Of a DNA stretch of 64,000 nt, positions 27,501-36,300 are shown piece by piece. This stretch comes from Giardia muris. Taxonomy: Eukaryota; Fornicata; Diplomonadida; Hexamitidae. The position numbers were made by a program, and so were the translations under genes. The stretch spans positions 1,860,001 to 1,924,000 of the forward strand of contig CM016925.1 in NCBI GenBank assembly GCA_006247105.1, written 5' to 3'. The stretch's first letter is position 1. Every line of letters begins with the position of its first letter. The notes beneath the pieces were generated by a model. It had not been told where the DNA came from, searched no databases, and saw only the letters and a program-made list of their open reading frames with translations.

Positions 27501-27573
27501 GAGCATCTCAGTACTAGATGTCCGAGGTTTCGCCAGAGCCATAAAGGATCTCACATATCGTGCTCTGGATTAA
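24571..27573 (+). CDS. SEY1: SEY1/RHD3 dynamin-like GTPase of ER membrane fusion
   Basis: 1000 residues, slightly longer than yeast Sey1p. The N-terminal GTPase domain has G1 GPQSSGKST at 38-46, a threonine-rich switch (SQTTKG), G3 LDCEGSD at 89-95 and a G4-like VRDAEE near 168-173. A long helical middle domain follows. Near the C-terminus (~920-965) are two closely spaced hydrophobic segments around LLIAILLLLAIL and LFLFFLSSVGIGVF, forming the membrane hairpin, followed by an amphipathic tail. This is the layout of atlastin/Sey1 GTPases, which tether and fuse ER tubules. The ATG at 24571 is preceded by an A6 run. Confidence 0.93.
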   Translation: MPGATQTLINAEGGFVKSFPGESSPEPRRTFVCLSIFGPQSSGKSTLLNDLFGTGFSTMDATRGRSQTTKGIMGTFVQSDTLIGPLLILDCEGSDSRERNLCDSQNIEWQIGCFAAAVSNIFLINLWAHDVGRHNAANYNTLSVVFDTYFKSLYQVMKHTSERILFVLTVRDAEEEGREEMDRVLQEDIRRIYRDAAPQEHCERFDQFFRVSCWFLPHRKYLRSEYDGRISSMREELYTLANKMLNDADVSGSFSSNAPLLVGDLSVYYGGIWDVILANKALDIPSQRELLSAVRCEEFYNAAVDRFSQKFQQLSRKVRAVLEKVEGSIGIRKSMGNHTNSVSSLVLPDSTSLNDFAFLELHRTCSPPKVVKIIVTEANEAITYYVTNTQGYSPKNGKLWLEKLHKRLHDDMSGVTKPLAQAVREATITGLRALVTPFVEELELWLERRQYEGSITGGLEVDIITPDLISDRTFSCSRACDLHCLVLKCLETLKTCLHVEWGLEFDAVVRSGLFVNHGEYVFSPPMGGLSNFGLGNDDQSASNDGFEVLTGPSSMGNDLPGTDLYALPVRMFLKNALDSPWVRYIKEHTEAELTNLTQNVYDALNLISTTMALWFGVHILPLSLLHRADDHIRVVVMELNTQTTQTLLRIRTVFLDVVAAQSRNLAVSSAHFTLRKLHKQVYAELSSLRGALVKSGRKCLVEALQRTVHLKFVDDSCLTPLRRRLSASIYTSQTPNIAPSVVYTAYIGLGSLTSPTLRFNMGGLSYYDLTPLSSCIEIGQYNLPNDVEDMFVTRIDEEVIKGITQGMKEFIAKSLPTVLQDRFRHHFGYDEGGREHIFGPKDDLGARFDQTKARIEEAARKLTQGTLEGEGLNPKSIHPASADDINIQLQIALEGWNTTLENARVAQQQLIRDGGWDRKHLLIAILLLLAILRVDIFKVFHSRLFLFFLSSVGIGVFLIRQKLAPEELQASLGAISQSISVLDVRGFARAIKDLTYRALD

Positions 27574-27620
27574 GAATGAATTGAATCCGATTTGTGCAGA
27601 TATTTAAGAGGCCTTCGGAG

Positions 27621-28274
27621 ATGGCTTTACCTGAAAAGAAGGCGGCTCGTCGTCAACATCATGGAAGGAGCAAAGTCCCTGACTTCGACCTGACGCCCCT
27701 TGTCAAGTGGCCCAAGCAGGTACGCATCCAACGCCAAAAAGCAGTCCTTAAGGAGCGCTTAAAGGTCCCTCCCGTGATCAACCAGTTCTACAATCCCGTG
27801 TCCAAGAATCTGACGCATGAGATTCTTAACTTTGCGCGCAAGTACTCTCCCGAGACCCCTGAGGCCCGCAAGAACCGCCTAGCCGAGGCGGCGAAGGCGA
27901 AGAGCGAGAACAAGCCAGTTCCTGAGCCTCCCAAGAAGCTGACCGTTATCTCGGGTATTAGGCACGTTACTGGTCTGATCGAGAAGAAGAAGGCCAAGTT
28001 CGTCATCATTGCCAATGATGTCGACCCTATCGAGCTCGTTGTCTGGATGCCGACTCTTTGCCACAAGATGGGGATCCCATATGCGATCGTTCGAACCAAG
28101 AGCGAGCTCGGAAGGATCGTTCATCTCAAGAAGACGGGAGTTCTCTGCTTTACCGATGTCGAGACGGCTGACAAAGCGACCTTCGACAAGATCCTTCAGG
28201 CCGTTGCCTCAGAGGTTGATTATGAGAAGGCCATGAAGACCTATGGTGGTGGTGTTAGAGGGAAGAAGGAGTAA
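27621..28274 (+). CDS. RPL7A: 60S ribosomal protein eL8 (RPL7A)
   Basis: 217 residues in full agreement with eL8: a basic N-terminus, KRLKVPP-like KERLKVPPVINQF, and the L7Ae/L30e RNA-binding core (KAKFVIIANDVDPIELVVWMPTLCHKMGIPY) with the IVRTKSELG stretch that contacts kink-turn RNA. It belongs to the large ribosomal subunit in the cytosol. Codon use is biased to C/G-ending codons, as expected for high expression. I chose the ATG at 27621; the upstream in-frame codon is GTG. The TAA stop lies within AGTAAAC, a perfect AGTRAAY signal. Confidence 0.97.
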   Translation: MALPEKKAARRQHHGRSKVPDFDLTPLVKWPKQVRIQRQKAVLKERLKVPPVINQFYNPVSKNLTHEILNFARKYSPETPEARKNRLAEAAKAKSENKPVPEPPKKLTVISGIRHVTGLIEKKKAKFVIIANDVDPIELVVWMPTLCHKMGIPYAIVRTKSELGRIVHLKKTGVLCFTDVETADKATFDKILQAVASEVDYEKAMKTYGGGVRGKKE

Positions 28275-28276
28275 AC
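28270..28276 (+). terminator. Poly(A) signal AGTAAAC overlapping the eL8 stop
   Basis: This exact AGTRAAY match contains the TAA stop at 28272-28274. Only 20 bp separate the stop from the convergent EF-hand gene. Confidence 0.6.
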
Positions 28277-28294
28277 ACCCTGCTGGCCAGGGCA

Positions 28295-28744
28295 CTATGT
28301 GCCACTGGTGAGGGGTGGCGCGCGACGGGCAACTGCCCTTCGCAAAGCGCGAACGAACGTCGTGAACGTGTCAGCTGTCAGGGCTCCATGACAGGCCTCG
28401 TCTACAAATCGTTCAATCCTTCCCTCTGAGCATTTGAAGCCGGTGCGCTCTAATATCTCTCTTAGCTCAGTACCGTCAATCGTTCCAGAATGGTCCGTAT
28501 CAATAGCATAGAAGAGGACCGACTCCTCGCGTGCAAGATCTGCATGCTGGATAATGTACACGAGGTGCTCAAATTCCGCCAGCTGAAGCGTCCCGTCGCT
28601 GTTAGCATCTACGAGTGCGATAAGAGCGCAAAGGCGCTTCGTAGTCACAAAGCATCCCAGTCCTTCAAGAGCTTGTCTCATCTCCTCAAGAGATAAGGAT
28701 CCATCGTTATTCCGATCATACTCCTTGAATAGTGCTGCGGCCAT
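28295..28744 (-). CDS. EF-hand calcium-binding protein (calmodulin/centrin-like)
   Basis: 149 residues from the ATG at 28744. Three EF-hand loops look competent to bind calcium: DRNNDGSLSLEE at 10-21, DANSDGTLQLAE at 46-57 and DTDHSGTIDGTE at 82-93. The fourth, near 115-126, is degenerate. Size and four-hand layout fit the calmodulin/centrin/troponin-C class, but it is too divergent to name. An in-frame ATG exists at 28792; I prefer 28744 because it follows the A/T-rich ATTTCATCAAAATCCTCA and starts right at the first hand. Even so it overlaps the end of the upstream same-strand gene by 29 bp. Confidence 0.88.
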   Translation of the reverse strand: MAAALFKEYDRNNDGSLSLEEMRQALEGLGCFVTTKRLCALIALVDANSDGTLQLAEFEHLVYIIQHADLAREESVLFYAIDTDHSGTIDGTELREILERTGFKCSEGRIERFVDEACHGALTADTFTTFVRALRRAVARRAPPLTSGT

Positions 28745-31700
28745 TGAGGATTTTGATGAAATCGTCGCACAGTAGGCATGCGAGGCAATCACGTTGCCGC
28801 TCTATCCTTGCGAGACGCCCGTTGGTGTAAGTCCGTGACTCGTGCGTACTTCCCAGCGTCTCCGCCACCGCCTCCGCCTCTGGACTGCAGCACGGCCATG
28901 CGAACACATCCAGGGCCCGTCTGATCGACGGCGTCCAACCGTCCTGCGCATCTCTGCTACGGCATTCCTGATACTCGGCATGCATGGCTATCAGACTGGC
29001 GCGCCACTCCGCCAGGTCCGGCAGGCTCTCAGGAAGGTTTCGGGAGTCGACTGGGAGAGAAAGCTCTGGGGGAGCATCCTGTGCATCACGTTGAGGGACG
29101 GCCTTCATGAATGCTGCCACGGCCGATCTCAGGTCCACGTCCACTCCTCGGCCCAGGAAGAATAGAACGACGTCCAGAAGGGCACTGCTCGGACTTTCGC
29201 CTCCAAACACTTCCAGCAGCCGGCGAAGCAGTGCCGACCCTAGCTGCAGAGCCCACTCGTTGAGCTCGTATCTCGCGGGTCTCTCGATCTGGGCCAAGAC
29301 CTCCTGGATGGTCGGCTTCGGCGTCCCAGGCACCGCCAGAAAGGTGATGGCGAAGTGCTCGATGTGTGGAAGGCGGATGTGGCAGTGGATGAAGCACGCG
29401 GCGTGCAGAGCCAGCAGGACCTTGTTCCGCTGCGCCGCCACGTAGCTCCCGTCTATCACCCCGATGTTCTGGATGTGCTCCAGTGTGATCAGGGCGATCT
29501 CACGTTCCAGAGGCGCCGCTCCGGCCTGGGTGGACCGGACGAGAAGGTCGTCGAAGAGGTTGTGCAGTACGAGCCTGGCGACCGCATCCCCGTCACGGAT
29601 CGTGTGCAACCACTCTGTGTCGCTACTCATCAGGTAGATCCGCCCGTCAGAAGCCACCTGCATGCCTGCAAGACGTGCTCGAAGGGCCTCCAGCTGCTCG
29701 AAGGTCTGGAGGCTTCGGAGGGGATCGTTGCTCTGGTGCTTTCTCGGCTCCAGGGCGTTGTGGTACGGATCCTTGCGATACGCCAGAACGTGCGGGACTT
29801 GGAAGGTCGAGGTGAGAACCCGCCTGATTGCTCGGAGTATCGTCTGACCGAACTGTCTGTATACCCCTCGAAACTCGGGTGCCCGGCCCTCGGGAACGAG
29901 TGCCACGTCCTCCAACAGGCAGCGTGAGAGGACCGGAAGGGTGAGTGAGATCGTATCGACGAGAGCGCACACGATCTGCAGGTCCTGCTCGGCGTCCCCG
30001 GAGCCCGTCAGCAGCGAGAGGCCGAGCGGGGTGAGGTAGCCCATAGCCCCGCTGTTAGACTCGGTTGTTCCTTCAGTCAACGGATCGAAGTTCTCTGGCA
30101 CCTTGTCCAACGGACAGAAGAGCTCCTGATCTCCGAAACGTCTGAAGTACTCCGAAGTCCGCTCACAGGCCTCTTCCGAGACAGCAAGCATGTATTGGAG
30201 GGTCTTATCCAGAGCCCGGAACAGCAGGAAGCGACGATGCACGATCTCCTCTCCCCCCGTCAGTCCGAGCATCCTGTTCCAGTTACGAATCAGACGGTTT
30301 CGGACTGCCTCCGCTCGTTCGACGTACTCATTGAGCCACCCGAGCACAGCAGAGATAAGCGTCGCGATGCTGTCCACTGACAGCTGGTGACTCGTGAGGG
30401 AGCACTGTGCAAAGTTGAGGAACAGCTGCTGATCGAGCACGTTGAGGAGCTCCAGGACGAGTGAATCGTTCGACGGCCTCTCCCCCAGCGTTGAGTAGCA
30501 CAGGGCGACCAGAAGCTTCCCGTCCTGATCCAGGTCTTCAGTCTTCTGGACGATACGCGTGCAAAGAAGACGAACCAGCCCGGATGGAGGGGATCCACTC
30601 ATGCCCTCAAGGACCATCAGGCTCGGGGTCGCTCCAACAAGGCCGCGCAGGTACAGGCCGGATGAGATGGCAAGGCGAGCATGAGGAGTCCAGGATGCAG
30701 AGCTGCCGAGGAGATCAGGCGGTGCGTGCCTTCCAAGAAGGAGCAGGATGGTACCGGAAGGCTCGTCTGGATCCATCTCCTTGGCAATCGTCGACAGAAC
30801 GGTTATCACGAGGTCCGAGCCCATGAGCTCACTGACAGCACCAGAGTGGCAGAGTAGCTCGAGGAAGACCCGTGCAGCTCGCCAGTCTTCAGCGTCCACC
30901 GTCGTCTGTAGTCGTCGGAAGAGATCGTCCTCCAGCCTGTCGTTGCGGGCAGCATCCGGGAAGAGTAGCCCTGCTACGGCCTGTGTTCGCTGGGGCTCGT
31001 GGAGTAGGCCCCTGGTGATGTATTCTATGCAGGACGTGAGGTGCAGGTCGAGGCAAGCTTCTGGAGACGTGCTGATCATCCCGTAGTAGGCCGCAAGGTC
31101 CTCGACGGATATGGCCTCCCGTGCCATACCCTCATCGACCCGTGCCACAAGTGAGGGCAGAAGGAGAGAGATCGCGGAGGCATTCCGTCTCAGCGTGGAG
31201 AGGACCAGGGGAAGACTGCTGGAGCCTGTGGATTCCTGGAGCATCCACTGGAGGATCATTGGAGACAACGACGCGTCGACCTCGGGTCCCAACGCACCGC
31301 AGATCCTGTCGGCACCGGCCTGGACGGCAGCCAGTAGGCGATCGGGAGGGTCGAGGGCCTGGAGGCCCAGGAGGCGTTCCAGAACGATCCCAACCCTCGA
31401 GTAGGCCTGGGTACAGACGTACGTGTCAGTCCATTCGTCGAGCTGCAAGATAAGAATGTTCGAGAGGGGACCGACAGAGCCGTTGGAGACGTGAGCCTGA
31501 ATGATGTCGACGAGCGACAGGATGGCCGCTGCAGACACGTCTCCGGCCATGGCATCTGCAGACAGGCGGAGGATGCTCCGGAATCCGTCCAGCGCGAGGC
31601 CTACATCGAGGTACACGGCAGCCTCCCTGACGAGACCCGCATACTCTTCCAGCTCTGTCCAGATGCTCCCCGACCTTCCGGTTCGTGCCTGCTGGAGAAC

Positions 31701-31766
31701 GTGGCGCGATATGCGAGCCACCACGCCCGGCCCGTTCAGCAGGAAGAGTTCGGGGCCTGATGGCAT
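28716..31766 (-). CDS. GC-rich orphan helical-repeat protein
   Basis: 1016 residues, unrecognised. It is rich in leucine and alanine in short amphipathic helices throughout (for example LLSVDSIATLISAVL-like stretches), which suggests a HEAT/ARM-type solenoid, without signal peptide or membrane segment. Its third codon positions are visibly richer in G and C than those of most neighbours, and it is flanked by a 272-bp gap. The stop TGA at 28716-28718 lies inside the first EF-hand loop of the next gene. The long frame and codon bias make the gene likely real; the function is unknown. Confidence 0.75.
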   Translation of the reverse strand: MPSGPELFLLNGPGVVARISRHVLQQARTGRSGSIWTELEEYAGLVREAAVYLDVGLALDGFRSILRLSADAMAGDVSAAAILSLVDIIQAHVSNGSVGPLSNILILQLDEWTDTYVCTQAYSRVGIVLERLLGLQALDPPDRLLAAVQAGADRICGALGPEVDASLSPMILQWMLQESTGSSSLPLVLSTLRRNASAISLLLPSLVARVDEGMAREAISVEDLAAYYGMISTSPEACLDLHLTSCIEYITRGLLHEPQRTQAVAGLLFPDAARNDRLEDDLFRRLQTTVDAEDWRAARVFLELLCHSGAVSELMGSDLVITVLSTIAKEMDPDEPSGTILLLLGRHAPPDLLGSSASWTPHARLAISSGLYLRGLVGATPSLMVLEGMSGSPPSGLVRLLCTRIVQKTEDLDQDGKLLVALCYSTLGERPSNDSLVLELLNVLDQQLFLNFAQCSLTSHQLSVDSIATLISAVLGWLNEYVERAEAVRNRLIRNWNRMLGLTGGEEIVHRRFLLFRALDKTLQYMLAVSEEACERTSEYFRRFGDQELFCPLDKVPENFDPLTEGTTESNSGAMGYLTPLGLSLLTGSGDAEQDLQIVCALVDTISLTLPVLSRCLLEDVALVPEGRAPEFRGVYRQFGQTILRAIRRVLTSTFQVPHVLAYRKDPYHNALEPRKHQSNDPLRSLQTFEQLEALRARLAGMQVASDGRIYLMSSDTEWLHTIRDGDAVARLVLHNLFDDLLVRSTQAGAAPLEREIALITLEHIQNIGVIDGSYVAAQRNKVLLALHAACFIHCHIRLPHIEHFAITFLAVPGTPKPTIQEVLAQIERPARYELNEWALQLGSALLRRLLEVFGGESPSSALLDVVLFFLGRGVDVDLRSAVAAFMKAVPQRDAQDAPPELSLPVDSRNLPESLPDLAEWRASLIAMHAEYQECRSRDAQDGWTPSIRRALDVFAWPCCSPEAEAVAETLGSTHESRTYTNGRLARIERQRDCLACLLCDDFIKILNGRSTIQGV

Positions 31767-32038
31767 TTACTCCCGTCCTCGAGGCCACGTCGTGCTCCCA
31801 TTTGTCGTCCTGATACTCTGCTGACCACACAATATGTGACACGCCTCCTGGTGCGATGAGACCTCTGAGGCTATTCGGGCCTGCTCGGAAGCCCTTCCCT
31901 GGGGCTGAGCCTGGATAGAGGACGGCCAGGGACGATACAGTCAGTTCTTACGCACCACATGGTGACTGCTCGTCACAGTGCTTGGGTGGAACTCGTGTAG
32001 ATCTGCACACGAAGAAGTCGTTGGCTCCAATGATATCA
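31767..32038. other. Intergenic gap with hairpin and palindrome
   Basis: 272 bp without a convincing ORF or tRNA. Near its right end it holds a 6-bp inverted repeat TCGTGT...ACACGA (31993-32012) and a perfect 12-bp palindrome AATGATATCATT (32029-32040) that runs into the TAA of the tRNA-ribosyltransferase gene. It must contain the promoter of the orphan gene (leftward) and the 3' end of the enzyme gene. A small RNA is possible but not shown. Confidence 0.4.
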
Positions 32039-33244
32039 TTATACGACGTTTAGCGAAATTCCAGCCGACTTAAGTGCGTCGAGTGCCCACGTTGGAACAG
32101 ATCCTTTTTCGGGGAATTGATCTCTTAGAAAGTCATTGACGTAGCTATCAAGAGTCCCATTGAGAATGCTTGCGCGTAACCCAGACATCAAGCCAAGGAG
32201 ATAACGTACATTATGGTCAGAGAGGAGCTGGCCAGCGACGGGGCTCTTACTAACAAGTAGGGCGTGTAAGTACGCTTTGGAGTGGCGACAAGCTCGGCAA
32301 GGACAGTCCGGATCAAGAGGAGACATATCCAATGCAAAGGCACTCTTGTCGAGACTGATTATTCCAGAGCGGATCATGGCCTTTCCCATGCGTGCTACAC
32401 GCGTAGAGTATACGCAGTCGAACATGTCAGCGCCCAAACAAGTACATACGACTAAATCGAGAGGGAACCCGACGCCCATCACATATCTCGGGAGCTCTTC
32501 CGGAAGATGTTCGCAACAGTAACTAACGACACGCCAGAAGTCGTCCTTCGCCTCTCCACCAGATAAGCCTCCGATGGCAACCCCACCAATCCTATCCTTT
32601 CGTTCCGTGATATCCCTAATGCATTGGTCTCGGAATCCTCCGGGTGTAATGTCAAGATGCCCTTGGCAGATTCCAAATAGTGTTTGAGTAGGAGATGTGT
32701 GCGTTGCAATACACCGGTCGAGCCATCTCGTTGTTCGAGCTGTAGATAGCGCCAGACGCTCATAATCGCGTTCATGATCAAGCAAGGCCGATACAACATC
32801 GTCTAGGGCCATCATGACGTCCGAGCCTATGGCTTGTTGAGTCCGAATGGACTCTTCTGGCGTGAGCAGTAACCGCTTCGAATCAACCGGAGAGATAAAG
32901 GAGACGCCTTCTTCAGTGACCTCAGATAAGTCAATCAAAGAGACCATCTGAAAGCCTCCCGAGTCTGTGAGAAGGTTAGCCGTTCGTCCCATGAGAGAAT
33001 GAAGTCCCCCCATACTCTCGAGGCAAGCAATCCCAGGGCGTAGGTTAAGAAAGTATGTGTTCGAAAGCATGATTCGCGCATTCATCTCGTCAATTTGTTC
33101 AGTACTGAATCCCTTCAGCGTGCCTTGCGTCCCGACCGGCATGTAAACTGGGGTCTGTACAGGTCCGTGGCCGAGGGTGACTGTTGTTGCCCGCGCTCGT
33201 TTGTATGTCCCTTCGACTTGGAATACAAGAGGTCCTTTACCCAT
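32039..33244 (-). CDS. QTRT1: Queuine tRNA-ribosyltransferase catalytic subunit
   Basis: 401 residues, the normal length for eukaryotic TGT. It exchanges guanine-34 of GUN-anticodon tRNAs for queuine. Visible signatures are VQTPVYMPVGTQGTLKG at the N-terminus, LTDSGGFQM with the catalytic-site Asp94, and GVGFPLDLVVC followed by DMFDCVYSTR, which carries the nucleophile. The zinc site near the C-terminus is CPCRACRH with a later His. Eukaryotic enzymes usually pair with a non-catalytic QTRT2 subunit; none is in this window. The start follows CTGAGGAAAA. Confidence 0.95.
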   Translation of the reverse strand: MGKGPLVFQVEGTYKRARATTVTLGHGPVQTPVYMPVGTQGTLKGFSTEQIDEMNARIMLSNTYFLNLRPGIACLESMGGLHSLMGRTANLLTDSGGFQMVSLIDLSEVTEEGVSFISPVDSKRLLLTPEESIRTQQAIGSDVMMALDDVVSALLDHERDYERLALSTARTTRWLDRCIATHTSPTQTLFGICQGHLDITPGGFRDQCIRDITERKDRIGGVAIGGLSGGEAKDDFWRVVSYCCEHLPEELPRYVMGVGFPLDLVVCTCLGADMFDCVYSTRVARMGKAMIRSGIISLDKSAFALDMSPLDPDCPCRACRHSKAYLHALLVSKSPVAGQLLSDHNVRYLLGLMSGLRASILNGTLDSYVNDFLRDQFPEKGSVPTWALDALKSAGISLNVV

Positions 33245-33345
33245 TTTTCCTCAGAATGATTATCACTCATTTCTCATTCTTAAATTCCTCTCTCCCTCTC
33301 TCTAAGTCTTGAAGTAGTTACCATGATCATAGATGGTCAAAAAAA
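33245..33345. promoter_or_regulatory. Divergent promoter region, QTRT1 / ankyrin-pseudokinase
   Basis: A 101-bp spacer with a polypyrimidine stretch (CTCTCTCCCTCTCTCT) in the middle and an A-run (TGGTCAAAAAA) directly before the plus-strand ATG. Confidence 0.5.
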
Positions 33346-36300
33346 ATGCCAAGCCTCGCCCTCATTGAGGCGGTTAAAAACGATGATACAACCTCGTTTG
33401 CTCGCCACATGTCTCATCTCGAAGTTTATGATGATCATAAGATGACAGCTCTTATGTGGGCGACTCAGCTTGGTCGGTTGCATTTTGTACATGAACTCCT
33501 CACTTTAGCCCGCGAACAAAGCGATAATGGTCGTACAGCCCTCATGTACGCAGCAGAGCACGGACATGTGGAATGTGTTCGAGCCCTGCGTGAAAGGGAG
33601 TCTGGAATGTGCGACGAGAATGGCTGGACGGCTCTAATGTGGGCCGTACGCGGGAAACATAAGGAGTGTGCAAACCTTCTTCTTAGCGAAGCACCTCTTC
33701 GTAGTACCAAGGAATTGCTCTCTCTTGAAGGCAAGAGCTTCCCAAAGGGTGTTTCAGCTCTGGATATCGCCAACACTGTGGGGATCGAAGTTGAGGGTCT
33801 AAGTCCTCCTAAACAGGTTATTACTCTTAATGTCTCGCTAACATCAGAGCTCAGTTATGCCGATCTTCGAAAAGCGGTCAAGAAGAATGATATTGGGTTT
33901 ATTCATGCGAATCTCAATTTGGTCTCACGATGTGGAGAGAGTACTGGCACTGCTCTTATGGATGCCGCTGGGCGCGGAAGCGACGAAATGGTCCGCCTCC
34001 TCCGGCCCCTTGAGGCCCGCCTCCAGGACGGGAGGGGATGGACGGCCCTGATGCATGCAGTGGGGAGAGGACACGAGGAGTGCGTCGGTCTCCTCCTTCT
34101 GGAGAGGGACCTGAAGGACAGGGAGGGCAGGACGGCAGAGGACGTCGCCAACGGCCTTCCCAAAGAGATGCGAGATCGCATGCTTAAAGCTCTCAGGAAG
34201 CCCCTCAACCTACTAGACCTTCCTCCCGAACTGGGGCCCCTCACCATCACAGGACTCGTCGGGAACGACAAGACCGGGATCGTCTACACGGCATGCAATC
34301 GGAGCCACCGGAACTGCCTCCTGAGGGTCGTCCGGTACTCCAGCCTTCCCGAGAAGACACGACGCGCCATCGGAGAAGAGGTGAGGATCCTCCCGAGTCT
34401 TCGTCACGAGAACGTGCTCTCCTGCCTCGGAGTGGTGGACGACCCCCCTCAGCAGACGGCGTACTTCGTCTTCCCCTGGCACCCCAAAGTACTCCTAGAG
34501 GAGATACGAGACCGCAGGGAGGCGGGCAGGTCCTTTGGGACTGACGAGCTCTGGAAGTGCATCCGTCAGATCGCGAACGGGATGCAGCACCTCCACGAGC
34601 ACGACTGGTTCTGCAGGGGTCTCTCACCCGCAAGTATCTACCTCTCGAAGGACGGGAAGTGTGTCCTCGCACCCTTCGAGCTCGCCCAGCCACTGGACGC
34701 TCCTCTCTACCTGGCTCCCGAGATCCAACGGGGCTCTCCGCACGATCCTGCCGCTGATGTCTGGACGCTCGGAGCCATCATCTACGAGATGTGTGCTGGA
34801 GTGCCTCCATTCAAGAGCGTTGATGAGATCTCATCCGGAGCCGTCCCCCGCATCGGAGGGAGGCCTGGAAGTCTCACCGACCTCGTTGCCAGGATGCTCT
34901 CATCGTCTCCCGAGAGCCGTCCTTCGATTCAGGAGTGCCTGAGGTCGGTGCCACGGGGATCCGATCCCCATCCTCCCCGAAGGAGGAGTGAAGACCGCTT
35001 TATGGAGGCTCTCCGCTCTCGGGGCCGTGAGGCTTACGAGGAGGCCATGTCACTCTTCGAGGACGGTCTCGAACTGTCTCCCGAACAGGAGACCGAGGCC
35101 TGTAGACTCGCCATTGCGAATGGATGGTCGAGGATGGCGGAGCAGTTCGAGGAAGCATATCGTCCCGAAGAAGGGAGAACGACGATGCTCATGTGTGCGG
35201 CGATGGACCGGAACCTCGACCTACTCAGAAGGTATGTCCACGAACGCAGAAGGCAGGACGAGAACGGCTGGACGGCCCTGATGCACGCCACGATTAGGAA
35301 CCACCCCGATAGCGTGAAGGAGCTTCTCGACGAGGCCGACATCAAATCGACGAAGGAGGTGACCAGGAAGGGACGCACCTTCCCCGCAGGAACGACGGCC
35401 AAGGACATCGCGAAGAGGCTTCAGGACGAGAAGCTTATCCGAGTCTTCTCCAAGCACAATGGACGATCTGGTGCTGGGTTCCGTGAGAGGACAGACCGGG
35501 CCTCGGAGGGGGTTGACAATCCCCTCATTGAGGCAGCGAAGAATGGAAGAGACAGGAATGTACGAAAGTACCTCAATGAGTACGGTGGGAAGTCCGACAA
35601 GGACGGATGGACCGCCCTGATGTATGCAGCTGATGGAGGATATCATGAATGCGTCTCCTTACTCGTCGAGAAGGAGGTTAGGCTCCAGAATAAGGATGGA
35701 TGGACGGCCCTGATGTTTGCGGCGGTTAGAGGGGATAAGGATGTGTTTTCCCTTCTTCTTTCCGAGAAGGGTATGCAGTCAGAAAGGCCAGTAACGAGAG
35801 GTGGAAAGTTTTATCCGCCCAGAGTTTCTGCTCTGATTGTTGCATCAATCAACGATAATGAGCACCTTATTTCTCATCTTTTCTTTTACGAACATAAACT
35901 GATGGACTCTGATGGCCACGATTATCATTGGTACCTTCTAAATAATAAGGAGCACTGGCGGACGGAGGCACCTTCCATTGTGGTGGATTTTGTTTCCAGC
36001 ATCTACATTGGGGCAGAGGCCGGCGACGTTGATATGGTGATAAAGCACAAGGAGGAGGCTGGGATTATGGGGAAGAATGGAAGCACTGCGCTCATGCTTG
36101 CCGCGGAGAATGGACACCTGGAGGTTGTCAAGCTTCTTGCGCAAGAGGAAGCCCGTATGGTTGACAATAGGGGTATGACTTCCTTGATGCGTGCCGCAAG
36201 GAATGGACATGTCGATGTGGTCCGTTACTTAGCACCTCTGGAGATGCATATGCGGGACAAGGATGAGTTCACAGCGTATCTACATGCATTTATATGTGAT

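Noticed and set aside
31767..32038. Box C/D snoRNA
   Set aside because: GCGATGA and CTGA sequences occur near 31,850-31,910, but there is no terminal stem and the spacing is not convincing.
34247..34693. 148-codon Arg/Ser-rich minus-strand frame
   Set aside because: It is antisense to the pseudokinase lobe in the GC-rich segment; the composition is pure Arg/Ser/Gly.
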